Of a DNA stretch of 64,000 nucleotides, positions 1-9,376 are shown in pieces. The notes under the pieces were generated by a model. That model was not told the origin of the DNA. It made no database searches and saw only the letters and a program-made list of their open reading frames with translations. The translations under genes and the position numbers were made by a program. Each line of letters starts with the position of its first letter. Positions within the stretch are counted from its first letter, which is position 1. The stretch comes from Elusimicrobiota bacterium (lineage in GTDB: Bacteria; Elusimicrobiota; Elusimicrobia; UBA1565; UBA9628), in NCBI GenBank assembly GCA_023213235.1, contig CP096137.1, positions 817,587 to 881,586 of the forward strand. The letters run 5' to 3'.

Positions 1-152
1 AGCCTGACTTGCATCAGGTGTTCGCGGCCCGAATATTTTAGAGCGTGCTCCGCCGCTACTCTGGGATGAAGGTCGGCGAGACGCGTGAGAGGGTAAAGGG
101 TCTCCCCAACAAGTTCATCGGGAACGTAATGATAGAGCGCAGATCTCTTCAT
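1..152 (-). CDS. Unknown protein, N-terminal 50 residues only
   Basis: The ATG overlaps the stop of the kinase/receiver gene (ATGA), so it is the last visible gene of the YcaO operon. It runs off the left edge. The visible start reads MKRSALYHYVPDEL and continues with ordinary soluble-protein composition. I do not recognise the family. The overlap suggests translational coupling and a role in the same pathway. Function cannot be assigned from 50 residues. Confidence 0.55.
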   Translation of the reverse strand, partial: MKRSALYHYVPDELVGETLYPLTRLADLHPRVAAEHALKYSGREHLMQVR

Positions 153-2165
153 TCGCTCCACGGCGGCTCCTTGCCGACCACCGCCCGGAGATATTTGAGA
201 TCGGAAAATCTTTCCGGTGGATGTCCCGACGCGAGGTATATTTCGCCGAATCCGAGAGAATAAATCCTCAATGACTCCGTCGCCCCGTCCGTCCCGCCCG
301 ACAAATTCACGTCCATGTAAACCGGCGTTCGCCGGTCGATATCTTCCGCTGCACGTAGAAAATCTGTCGGAGAGGAAAACGTGAGAAGAACCTTCCGAAA
401 ATCGGAAGCCGCGTTCTCCCATGTCATTCTCGTGAGGGGATCGTCGTCGATCAGAACGGCATCGAGCAGCCTGGGCTGCAAGCGGGGGCGCTGCGTCTGC
501 CAGGCGGATTGGGACCTGTAGCGCGAGCTCCTTCGGAAGCATCCGAATTCCATGCTGCCGGCACTCTTCCATGACGTTCGGGTCATCATATCGCCCTGTC
601 ACCAGAATCGCGCGCTGCTCCAAGCCGAGTTCGGAAGCTAGGCTAAGTCCCGTCTCCGGAAAACCGGCCAGATCATGGTCCAGAAGATACAGCGCGCGGG
701 AAGCCTCAGAAGCGTTGTTTTTGACCCACTCGCGAATATCCATCGGCTTGAACAAATCGCGAATCACGATGCTGTGACCGTCCGCGCCGATGGCATCGAG
801 ACGAGCTCTCCAGACTTGATGGATGCCTTCGTCGTCGTCAAGAATTACGACGGAACCTCCAGGAGTCAGCGCTATTTCTGGCACGAACCAGATCGGCGCG
901 GGCGCTGAGGGAAGCTCCAATGTAACGGTTGTGCCCTTGCCGATCTCGGATGCGATTTTTAAGCTTCCGCCCCAGGCGTCGACTTGGGCGCGGGCGTGAT
1001 GCAGCCCCAATCCGGACCCACCCGTTTTGCCATAGCTCGCGCCGCGTTGCCCGAGCTTTTCCATGATCTCGGGCGGTATGCCCTTGCCCGTGTCCTTTAT
1101 GACGAGGAGGATCTTGCCGTCGCTCCCTGAAACGCTCACCTGCACCGTCCCCGAGTGTTCACCCAATGCTTCTACTGCATTGTTGATGAGGTTGGATAAA
1201 ACCCGCGTTAACTCCACGGGCTGGACGCGAGCAAAAAGGCCATATGAGTCGGCATCGCTCGATGACTTTATGTCGATGTTCTGTCGAGCATCTAAAGCCA
1301 ATCGTTTTTCGGAGATGATGGAGTCAATGAGGCTCGATAGTTGGAAGGGGGAATCTGACTTGCTCGGTTCAGTCAAGGAGGCCCGCCGTTGATCGAGAAG
1401 GCCATTGGCGATGTCGCGGATGCGGGCAAGGGCCCCGCGAATTTGAAGGCGCTTCTTCTCGGGCAATGAGGCCATGTCGCCGGCAGTGGCTTCCAAGGCA
1501 GTGAGCGGGGACCGGATATCGTGCGCCACCTGCTCGGCTAGTTCGGCGCGGGCGCGAGTGTCTACTAATTGGCGCTCCTGCGCCTGGGCCACGTCGAGGC
1601 GCACGCGAATGTCGCGCATGTCCGCCATGATGCCGATGAGATCGCGTCCAGAGTCGATTTCCACTCCCGAGTCCCGCAGGAATTCGACGAGCGCGGCGGT
1701 CGTGCGGCGCTCGAGGCGCCGGACGAAGACGAGCGACATGCCCGAGATCAGGAGATAGACGAGAAGCACGGTCAAGATGGGCGCTGTCGAGAACCTGAAC
1801 GGGCGGCACATAGTGATCTTGGCCACGCCGCCGCCTCCGAGCGGGTAGGTTAGATCGCTGCAGTGACCGGGAAGGGGAGGCTTGCCGAACTGATATGTCT
1901 CGTCGGCAATGTTCAGCCGGACATGGAGATCGGAGAACTCGCGGCCGACGCCCTCGACGAAATCCCGGAACCGGCGGTTCTTGATGTCGTCGAAGCGCGA
2001 CTTGGTAAGCGTGATGGTTTGGCTGGCGACAAGACGCTGGTTGTCGGCCTGGGCCTGACGATAGAGCGTGTACCAACTGCTGGCGACCAAGGCGACGAAT
2101 AGGGCGTTGAAGATCAGCCAGACGCGCAGCGGCGAGACGAGCGTCAGGCGAGAGGGTGGGGCCAT
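149..2165 (-). CDS. Hybrid sensor histidine kinase with two C-terminal receiver domains, frame break before receiver 2
   Basis: Membrane sensor kinase. One membrane segment lies at residues about 14-34 and a second at about 126-147, with a roughly 90-residue sensor region between. The phospho-acceptor motif AHDIRSPL is near residue 217, the N box NLINNAVEAL near 330, and the ATP-binding motifs DTGKG and GGSGLGL follow. Receiver 1 starts near residue 438 (ILDDDEG, acceptor in YLLDHDLAG). Receiver 2 (VLIDDDPL, YMDVNLSGG, VVGKEPPW) lies one frame over and ends at 149. The break maps near the G5 run at 484-488, where one base less (or two more) joins the frames. The ATG lies 22 nt inside the YcaO gene, implying coupling. 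There is no DNA-binding output, so it must signal through a partner or by phosphorelay. Confidence 0.8.
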
Positions 2166-3100
2166 GGATTTCCGCCCTCCTTAAGCGACTCTTTTCCCCA
2201 ACTCAGAATGGGCCAACGTGGATTCGTCGCCGACGCGACGCAGGGAAATCCTTCGATATCGACCAGGACGCGAGTCTCGGTGTCGTCGTAGCCGCCGAGG
2301 ATGATGCCTTCGGCCGGCGCATCCTTCGCGTTCAGGAAGTCGAAGGCGGCGAGATTCCCCGGCTCCATGTAGAAGTCCCTATGCGAGGAGGGGGCGCCGC
2401 GTTCGGGAAGCGGCGCATATGATGCGGGCGAGTTTGAAAGGACGACCGCGGACCTGAGTAGCGAACGAAGAACCTTGGATTGGGCCTGGCCCATTCCGAC
2501 GCCATGGCGTTGATAGACGCAGTCGAAGAGCACGCCGCCGCTCTTGCGAGTGCCCAGCCCGCAGATCACGTCGCCCAATTTCTCTTCGGACAGGCGAAAC
2601 AGCTTGATTTTCCAGCCGAGGACTTCGAGGGAAGTGACAAGAACGCGGTTTAGAAGGCCGGTCGTTTGGATCGGAACCCAACCTTTGCGGGCATCCCACG
2701 CCGTCATATAAACGGCACGCTCGATGAGCTCGGCGCGTGCGGAGGCCTCAGCCTCTTGCGGCGTCGCTCCGCAGGCAAAGCCGTTGCTGCTGCGAAGCGG
2801 CGCGCCGGTGCCGTTTGGACAGTCACGAAGATGCTCGAACCACAGGCGCTCCCAAGCTTCAGCGAAGGCTTGGGTAAGAGAGTCGGCATAGAGCAGGCTG
2901 TCGCCGTAGCCGTAGGCTGTTCGGCCCATCCCGCCGAGACGGCATTCGACCACGGAAATAGGTAGGAGTTTGGCTGGAACCGTGAGGACCGACCAAGTAA
3001 GCTGTTCCGAACGGCCGGACTCCGGGGCCTTTATCTGTGCGGCGCCCTTTCGGATAAGGTTTAGGTCGAGGGTCCAGCGGCTACTTCCACTGGACTTCAT
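2144..3100 (-). CDS. YcaO-domain protein, probable peptide-backbone cyclodehydratase or thioamidation enzyme
   Basis: 318 residues. The YcaO ATP-binding signature sits at about 103-130: SSNGFACGATPQEA followed by an ELIER helix. The C terminus is proline-rich, ending PWPHPLA, as in many YcaO enzymes that need a Pro-rich tail. YcaO proteins use ATP to phosphorylate peptide amides, making azolines, thioamides or amidines. The usual ERD after the helix reads ERA here, so activity is not certain. It overlaps the binding-protein gene upstream by 20 nt and the kinase downstream by 22 nt. The upstream 46-residue peptide, with a Cys/Ser-containing tail, is a candidate substrate. RimO/ribosomal-type YcaO roles are less likely in this context. 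Confidence 0.75.
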   Translation of the reverse strand: MKSSGSSRWTLDLNLIRKGAAQIKAPESGRSEQLTWSVLTVPAKLLPISVVECRLGGMGRTAYGYGDSLLYADSLTQAFAEAWERLWFEHLRDCPNGTGAPLRSSNGFACGATPQEAEASARAELIERAVYMTAWDARKGWVPIQTTGLLNRVLVTSLEVLGWKIKLFRLSEEKLGDVICGLGTRKSGGVLFDCVYQRHGVGMGQAQSKVLRSLLRSAVVLSNSPASYAPLPERGAPSSHRDFYMEPGNLAAFDFLNAKDAPAEGIILGGYDDTETRVLVDIEGFPCVASATNPRWPILSWGKESLKEGGNPWPHPLA

Positions 3101-4550
3101 AGAACCGGAGACGCATGTCGAAAGGGTTTAGGCGGGAGAGATCGACACGATTGCTTGCCACGATGATGTCCGTCTCGATGAAAAGCGGCACGGCGTAGAC
3201 TTCCTTCAAGACGTGCCTGTGAAGAACGCGGACGTTCGCCTCTCGGGTATTCTTTTCCTCCGAGGTCATTATCTTGTCGAAAAACGGTTCGACCTTCGGC
3301 CGGAAATAGCGGAGATGCCCATTGTCCGGGGAGAACATGAACTGCCAACTGCCCATCGCGTCGCGTTGGTTGCCCGCGAATAAAGTCATCTGGAGGTCGG
3401 AGTCGGATTCCATCGCTGCGAGATCCTTGGCGTACCCGACGTCCAACGTGACTCCGGCCTTCGCGAACCCAGCTTTGAGAGCGGCCGCGATCTGCGGTCC
3501 ATCGGCGAATGAAGGCAGCAGGTAGAATTTCAGGCGCTTGCCGGCGAGGATGCCCCGGGATGATCCATTCGGCCCGCCGCCGTCTTCAAGGTGGCCTGAA
3601 TAACCTTTTGGGATCAATTGGCGCTCGCGGACGAGGTCTGAATACGAGAAGCCCATTAACGCCCGCTCGGTGATGAGTGCCAATTCCCGCCGTGCCTCGA
3701 CGTCGCGCCAGAGCGACCTCTCGGTATTGAAATACAGCTGATAAATCCACGTCGGGTAGCCGCGCAGCACCTGAGGCGCCTTGGCTAAGAGCTTCGGATT
3801 CGATCCACGAAAAGACGGGAGAGGTATCTTCAATAAGTCTATGTCGACGGAATCGAAGAAGTTCCCGATGGTGTCGAGCGTGAAGCCCACGAGTTCCACG
3901 CGTTCGGGATAGCCGCTTTGTACGCGATAGTGTGGATTGCTTCTCAGAACAAGACTTTTACCCGGCGCATACGATTCGACCGAGAAGGGGCCGGATGTGA
4001 CGCTCCAATCTTTCGTGAGATTGTCGGGATGGAGCAGGGCCGAGTCCGCCAGACTCAACTCGTGGACCAAGCCGTCGTTGGTGGGCGCAGAGAACTCGAG
4101 GATGAGATCCCGCTTCTCGATCTTGGCGCTGAGAAGTTTCTTCAGGTAGACGATGTGCCGGTGTTTCTCCCGGCTCAGCGACACGATATGGGCCGCGATC
4201 AGCGCGGGCTCGATCAGGGTACCGTCGCTCCAGGCCAATTCCGATCGCAAGCGGAATATCCAGCGCGTGGGCGAGAGGCGCTCCCAGGATTCCGCAATGC
4301 CGGGACCGTATCCCGACGGCGACTGACTTGAGTCTCGGACCAAGCCTACGGCCAGATTTTCGAGCAGGTAATACTGATAGACCAACTCCGTGTTCCGCGG
4401 GTCCAGTATCGTCTGGTCCTGCCGGAACACAAAGAGGAGGTATCCGACTCGGAGCGTCTTAGATTGTGTCATGCCGTGCCATGAGTAAACCAAAATCGCG
4501 CCTAATGCCGCGAACGCGAGAAGGATGAGACGACGCTTCATTGCATTCAT
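3081..4550 (-). CDS. Family 5 extracellular solute-binding protein (peptide type)
   Basis: 489 residues with one N-terminal hydrophobic segment (LILLAFAALGAILVYSW) that serves as a membrane anchor or signal. Family features are GYGPGIAESWERLSPTRWIF, then LAWSDGTLIEPALI and a TSGPFSVESYAPG segment, as in OppA/DppA/YejA proteins that bind oligopeptides for ABC import. No permease or ATPase genes are adjacent. It is therefore an orphan receptor, or works with a distant transporter. YejA-type proteins import microcin C, which makes its place in a peptide operon interesting. ATG at 4550 or 4541 are both possible. Confidence 0.75.
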   Translation of the reverse strand: MNAMKRRLILLAFAALGAILVYSWHGMTQSKTLRVGYLLFVFRQDQTILDPRNTELVYQYYLLENLAVGLVRDSSQSPSGYGPGIAESWERLSPTRWIFRLRSELAWSDGTLIEPALIAAHIVSLSREKHRHIVYLKKLLSAKIEKRDLILEFSAPTNDGLVHELSLADSALLHPDNLTKDWSVTSGPFSVESYAPGKSLVLRSNPHYRVQSGYPERVELVGFTLDTIGNFFDSVDIDLLKIPLPSFRGSNPKLLAKAPQVLRGYPTWIYQLYFNTERSLWRDVEARRELALITERALMGFSYSDLVRERQLIPKGYSGHLEDGGGPNGSSRGILAGKRLKFYLLPSFADGPQIAAALKAGFAKAGVTLDVGYAKDLAAMESDSDLQMTLFAGNQRDAMGSWQFMFSPDNGHLRYFRPKVEPFFDKIMTSEEKNTREANVRVLHRHVLKEVYAVPLFIETDIIVASNRVDLSRLNPFDMRLRFYEVQWK

Positions 4551-4584
4551 GGGCGAAACAATCGATGAGGCTCACTAAAACTAG

Positions 4585-4620
4585 CCGCCCAGCAAAGGCC
4601 GTATGGCCGTTGCTGGGCGG
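4585..4620 (-). promoter_or_regulatory. Strong hairpin between precursor-like peptide and binding-protein gene
   Basis: Arms CCGCCCAGCAA and TTGCTGGGCGG pair over 11 bp around a smaller GGCC/GGCC stem. No clean U tract follows. A hairpin here, after a tiny first gene, could stabilise its mRNA or attenuate downstream expression. Hairpins also follow both 17-residue peptides. Confidence 0.6.
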
Positions 4621-4645
4621 GTTCGCGGAGCAAGTATCCGACGGC

Positions 4646-4786
4646 TTAAATGCTGCCGCCGCAGTTGCTGTCGGCAGCGGCGACGCCCACGGAGGCTTTG
4701 GTGTAGACCATCGCCGAAAGGGACGCCACGAGAGAGAACGCGCCCAGCAGGTAGCCGACGATGAGGAACGGGAGCTTTTTATTCAT
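4646..4786 (-). CDS. 46-residue peptide with membrane leader, candidate precursor
   Basis: Starts at ATG 4784-4786 behind GGAGG (12 nt spacing). The sequence begins MNKKLPFLIVGYLLGAF, a long hydrophobic stretch, then ends VGVAAADSNCGGSI. It is the first gene of the binding-protein/YcaO/kinase operon and is followed by a hairpin. In YcaO loci a small gene at this position often encodes the modified peptide, and the only Cys lies in the last seven residues. The hydrophobic leader is unusual for a YcaO substrate, so a small membrane regulator is an alternative. No family recognised. Confidence 0.6.
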   Translation of the reverse strand: MNKKLPFLIVGYLLGAFSLVASLSAMVYTKASVGVAAADSNCGGSI

Positions 4787-4837
4787 GCTTGTTTCTAACC
4801 TCCGTGAAGTTATGAGTCTACCAAAATTAGCGGTTAC

Positions 4838-4886
4838 GAAAAATAAAAAGCCAGAGGCCTGGGCACAAGACGTGCCAAGCCTCTGG
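4838..4886 (-). terminator. Rho-independent terminator
   Basis: On the minus strand, a long imperfect stem (CCAGAGGC pairing with GCCTCTGG, plus an inner GGCAC/GTGCC stem) is followed by CTTTTTATTTTT. It lies about 160 nt beyond the TPR gene stop and just before the 46-residue peptide gene, so it separates the two transcripts. Confidence 0.8.
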
Positions 4887-5047
4887 TTTCATCCGATTGC
4901 GGTCGGATCGTGGATACCCCAGGGCCAATCCCCGGGCTACAGAGTCGCTGATTAGGCGATAATGGAGTTTAGTCGGTAAGCCTCTATTGGACGAGGGTCC
5001 AAGGACCCATTCACGGATAGGTCCTACCTCCTAGTTGCCTCGCAGGC
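4887..5047 (-). other. Non-coding 3' region with stacked short inverted repeats
   Basis: No reading frame is convincing. On the minus strand it contains GGGTCC/GGACCC, CCCGGGG/CCCTGGGG-type and CCGA/TCGG mini-hairpins between the TPR gene stop and the terminator. It could be a structured 3' UTR or a small RNA. No known riboswitch class was recognised. Confidence 0.35.
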
Positions 5048-6527
5048 TCAATTAGACGCTGTCACGGCGCCGCCTTTCCGTGACCAAAGCGGGGGCGCAC
5101 CCTCGCGCTGCGCCTGAACGAGTCGTTCGTAGAACCGCCGGAACCTGACTGGGTCGATGTCGGCCGCGCGCTTGAAATCGGCCAGCGCCCTTCCTCGCTG
5201 GCCCAGCGTTTCCATGGCCATCCCTCGATAGAGCAGGGCTTCGGCCGATCGGCTATCGGCTTTTAAGGCTAAAGTCGTTTCCTTGATCGCCTCCTCCACT
5301 TTTCCCGCCCGTGAGAAGACAGCTCCTCGGACCATGTGAGCCGTCGCGTCGCCGGCGTTACTCGCTAGGGCGCGGTCGGCGTCCTCCAGGGCCTGCTTGT
5401 CGTCTCCTTTGCCTAGGCCGCTGAGCGCTCGATGGCCGTAGAATCTCTTCTGGGCTTCCTGGTAGAGGTTTCGGTAGCGTTCAGGCGAGATAAGCGCGGC
5501 CTGCTTGAGATCCTCTAGAGCGAGTTCGTAGCGGCCGCGATCCGACCACAGGACTCTGCCCCGGATGGCGAGGGCGTCCGCGTCACCGGGATCGCTCTTT
5601 AAGGCACGGTCGGCCCAGGCAAAGGCCTCGCCGCGGCGGCGCGCCTGCATCATCAGAAGCGCCCTCTGGGACAAGGTCTCGGACTGCTCGCGGCTCAAGG
5701 CGACGGCCTTGAGGGAATCCTCGTCCGCTCCCTTGAGGTTCCCGGACATTCCGCGCGCCATCACCCGCGCGTAATAGAGCGGAGCCGAATCGCTATTTTT
5801 CCTGATAGCCCCGCTCAGTACCTGTTCTGCCTGAACGGGGTCGCCGCGGTCGAGCAAGGCATAACCGTTGTCGAGCGCTGTCCGCACGCCGGGACCGGGC
5901 TTGAGCGGGCGGGCCCCGCCGCTGCGCTCCTTCGCAAGTTCGATGGACCATTCGTCCTCCTCAATGGACTGTCCGGGCAGCCATTGTCGTCCAAAGAGCT
6001 TCCTGCTGTCTGTCAGCGTCCGGTCGAAGATTCCACGGATTTTTTCGTCGTGCAGCCGCAGCATTTGTCGATCGCGCACTTGGCGTAAATCCGGGTCGTT
6101 TGGAAAGTTGGCCAGTGCCTCCGCGAATAGTCGTTCAGCCGCGGGCGCGTCACCGCGGGTCAAGGCATCACGGATTGCGAGTTTGGCGGCGACGGCCTGC
6201 GGCTTGGCCGCAGCAGCTTGCGCCGTGGGCGCGACGGACTGGGTTCCAGCGGCCGCGGTCCGCGCTGCGGCTGCGGCGGCTTGCGCTCCGGCGGCGACAA
6301 GACTCCCGGCGGCAGACGCCTGCGGCGTGGCCTGATCGGCAGCAAGAGTGGAGTTGCCTCTCAAGCCGTTCTCCGGGGGCTTCGTAACTGGCGAGGGAGC
6401 GTCTTCATCGAGGTCGCCTAGAACGTCTGAAGAGGTGGCCGAGCCTTCTTGGTTTTTTCTTGGCAAAAGCCGGGGAAACGAAAAATACCGTGAGGGATGC
6501 GATCAGGAGGGAGCCCGCTCTGATCAT
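5048..6527 (-). CDS. Secreted TPR-repeat protein (frame break after signal peptide)
   Basis: About 492 residues if joined. From ATG 6525-6527 a classic signal peptide reads MIRAGSLLIASLTVFFVSPA then FAKK. The frame then breaks in an A6 run (T6 on the plus strand at 6453-6458), and the open frame continues to 5048. After an Ala/Gln-rich linker (about 50-110) come at least four to five TPR units with typical A..L..G...A pattern, for example ALASNAGDATAHMVRGAVFS. TPR proteins scaffold protein interactions. It is followed by a terminator at 4838-4886. Without the joined signal peptide it would look cytoplasmic, so the break matters for localisation. Confidence 0.75.
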
Positions 6528-6678
6528 CCTTCGGAGTATAGCCCCGGCCCACGGAATCCGCAATGACGAAGTCGACCAAAAGACCCGAAAAACTCACGGG
6601 CCTATAACGCTATTCCGGTGCCCTTGCGACCCAGGCGGACGAAGCCGGGCCCGAGTACAATTGCATTAAGGAAATCAA

Positions 6679-7281
6679 ATGACCATGAACATTCTTATCG
6701 CGGTGTTGGCGTTGCTGCCGATGACGGCGGCCGCCCAAGGTCGGGACTCCGGTTCACTTTTGCGCGGATCAATGCATGCCCTGGGGCAGGCCGGATTCGC
6801 AGGTATGGCAGACATCGCGATGCCGCAAGCTCCAAGCGCACCGTCGGTCTCGCTTGTCGCAGCGCCCGTTACAGAAACCGCACAAGCCATCGTAGCGTTA
6901 GTCGACGCCGTGAAAAAGATTGGTATCGACGGCTCATTTTCAGGCGCGGTCCTGCGAAAAGTTGGTCTTGCCTTCGTCGGTGAGACATATCCCTTCAAGG
7001 TTATTAAGATCTCTGATCCGGACGTGCGAAATTTCACAGTGACGGCGGTCCGTGGACAAAACGACATTCTCTTGGAGGCCGTCAAGAAGGTCGACGGTAA
7101 GAAACACCTCCGGTCCTACTTAATTTCCGCCGATGGGAAACTCCTCGGGGCGGCCGTTTCATGGAAGGAAAATGGATTGATCCTAACTGAATCAATCCCT
7201 CTGGTGGACGCCGAGGCCGACTACCGGGAGCAACTCGATTACTGGATGCGATACTATCGCGCCAACCTGAAGAAGCCGTAA
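6679..7281 (+). CDS. Secreted protein of unknown function
   Basis: 200 residues with signal peptide MTMNILIAVLALLPMTAAAQ. The mature part has a middle Ala/Pro-rich stretch, then a mixed alpha/beta region rich in Val/Lys. No family was recognised. It is the only plus-strand gene in the peptide locus, convergent with the SAM-enzyme gene whose stop is 13 nt away. ATG 6685 is an alternative start in the same frame. GGAA upstream is the likely ribosome site. Confidence 0.6.
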   Translation: MTMNILIAVLALLPMTAAAQGRDSGSLLRGSMHALGQAGFAGMADIAMPQAPSAPSVSLVAAPVTETAQAIVALVDAVKKIGIDGSFSGAVLRKVGLAFVGETYPFKVIKISDPDVRNFTVTAVRGQNDILLEAVKKVDGKKHLRSYLISADGKLLGAAVSWKENGLILTESIPLVDAEADYREQLDYWMRYYRANLKKP

Positions 7282-7294
7282 ACGGTACTGATGC

Positions 7295-8343
7295 CTAGAC
7301 AGTCTCGCAAGTAACGAACGAGCGGCGTAAATCCAATTCGGGGCAATTCGTCTTAGCCTGAGCGACCAATACGCGCGCGAGATAAGCGCGGCATGGGGCG
7401 GGGAGATTAAGACCCGGCGCCGTCGTCCATATGGCGAGCGTCTCCCACGCAAGTCTTTCACGCGGCGAGTCGGACGGCGCGGCCTCGAGTAAGCGAAGCG
7501 GAGTATCGCTCCAGGCATCCCAATCGGTGACGCCGCTTTCCGGTGATAGCCCGCAGCTCATGAGAGCCTTTGCGGCTGTCGGCTGATGCAACGCAGCGGA
7601 TAACTCAGTGACGCCGATCTCACGGGGTGACGCGCTCGATAGAGTTCGGAAAATCGGGAGCATGTAGTTCAGCAGCCAGTTCCGCAACGGCTCCCGTTGC
7701 GTCGAGGCAAGCTCCCGGAGTCGGGCTTGAATTTCAGGTCGCGGGCGGCGTGAAATGACCCATGTTTGCGAGGCGAAGCGGTCGAAAGAGAAGCGTGATA
7801 ACCCTGGGAAGCGAGATGCGCGAGCAGCAGCGCCTCGAATGGATCATGCTTCCGGGCGTAGCGGTAGAAGCGGTTCTCAGGGCGGAAGATATGGATGAAA
7901 CAGAGTCCGTCCGACGCCAGTCTTCCCGACAGCGCCTGGAGGAACTGCGTAGAGAGAATGTCCATCACCATCCCGCCTTTACCATCGTAGAGATCAATCC
8001 AGATGCTGTCGAATCGGTTCGTCCCATTCATGATGTAGTGGAGCGCGTCGCCCTCGATCGCTTCGGTTTGGGGAGGAAGGGTCTTGAGAACGCTCAGATT
8101 GAGATCTACTCCAGTCTGCCGATGCCCCGCGTCGACCCAGGCCAATCGCTGCAAGCCGGCGCCGCCGCCGATGCCGAGAGTCAAAGTATGTCCGCCGGGC
8201 GCCAAGAGCCCGGACAACGCCCAGTCATCCCAATAGTAGTACGAGAGCCGATCGCCGTCCGGAAGGTAGCTGACCATGATGTCCGACCCTTTAGGCTTTG
8301 AATCCGCCCGCCTGTCGGCGGAAGTTATCAAGATGCTTTCCAT
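7295..8343 (-). CDS. Spermidine-synthase-like SAM-dependent transferase (one frame break)
   Basis: About 349 residues when joined. SAM-binding core: LTLGIGGGAGLQRL, acidic residue in TGVDLN, EGDALHYI, and FDSIWIDLYDGKGG, the order seen in spermidine-synthase-fold enzymes. The second half (FDRFASQTWVISRR, then RELASTQREPLRNWLL) is one frame over. A missing base in the CCC run at 7802-7804 explains it. Start MESILIT was chosen because residues upstream belong to the MFS frame; the genes overlap by 16 nt. The fold suits aminopropyl or 3-amino-3-carboxypropyl transfer as well as methyl transfer. After an E1 and an MFS gene it sits where mccD does in microcin C, but sequence identity to MccD is not claimed. 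Confidence 0.7.
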
Positions 8344-9376
8344 AAAACCCCCTGCGCCATGGCCACGACATAAAATGAGCAGGCGATCGCCCCGAGCGGG
8401 TTCACAGCCGGCCACTGCATGATGAGGCCGGACAGAAGAATCCCGGAGGCTATGCCCGCATACTTCACGCTCAATGCTCGTTGGAGATCTCTCTGTCCGT
8501 AGAGGCAGTTGGTTTCGATGAAGCCGAGCAGGCCGCCCCAAACAAAAACCCCCAGCAGAATCGACGGGCCCGACAAGGCCAAGAACGCGAGCGGGACAAC
8601 CATCCAAAGTCCGAACATCTTTTTGGATTCCTTAGCGCCCAAATGGCCGCGCAACCATGATCCCCCGGCCGCGGAGAGAAGGGGGCGCTAGTCGCCAGTC
8701 CGACGGTCAAGGCTTTGCCATCGAGCATTTTGAGCGCGATGGGGTAGATCATATTGCTCAGGGCGCCGAAAGCCGCGCCCGCGAGGAATACCACGCCGAT
8801 GCCGCGCAATCCGTCAGCGGCTGCCGGAGCCTCCTTGCTTTGAGCAGCGACAGCCAACGCTGGCGCCGACTTGGGTAAGTTGAGAAGCAGGACGCATAGC
8901 AGGCTATACCCCGCGACACCGGCGATCGACACCCGATCGGCGCCGAGGAAGGCGCCGATCGCGGGCGCTAACAGCAGGCTCAGACAGCTCACCAGAAAAA
9001 TAGCGCTGTTGGCCCACGCCAACCCGCCTTCGGAGCGACGGGCTGACCAAGCCTGCACGGCGGGAATGAGCAACGACTCCATCATCCCGAGTAAAAGAGC
9101 CTGACTGGCCAAGAAGAACCATGGCTTCGGACGTCCGTATAGAGCTAGGCCCGTGAAGAGGATTCCACAGATGATCGCAAGCCAAGAGCGGCCTTTGCCC
9201 GTGATTCGATCCGCCCACGCGCGTGCCGACAACGCGGGTAAGAAGAGCAGGGCGGTGAAAACGGTGATCCCCGATGTCCCGGTCTGCTGAAGCACATCAT
9301 AGACCAAGCTGTAACGATAGGCTCCGGAGCCGAGAATACCTACGGTTAAAGCGGGGAAGAAGAATAGCGGGTTCAT
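8328..9376 (-). CDS. MFS transporter, probable peptide exporter (one frame break)
   Basis: About 350 residues with around ten to twelve hydrophobic segments, beginning MNPLFFFPALTVGILGSGAY. The first part ends at LTVGLATSA and continues as PLLSAAGGSWLRGHL in another frame. One base missing from the G5 run at 8681-8685 joins them. ATGA overlap with the E1 gene upstream indicates coupling. MFS pumps export small molecules by proton antiport; in microcin C clusters MccC is such a pump and gives self-immunity. Substrate here is inferred from context only. Confidence 0.75.

Noticed and set aside
1-485. The kinase reading frame staying open to the window edge
   Set aside because: Beyond 485 this frame is Arg/Gly/Ser-rich noise until 152, while the neighbouring frame encodes a clear receiver domain ending at 149. 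Only the last 152 bases of the first frame are a gene again.
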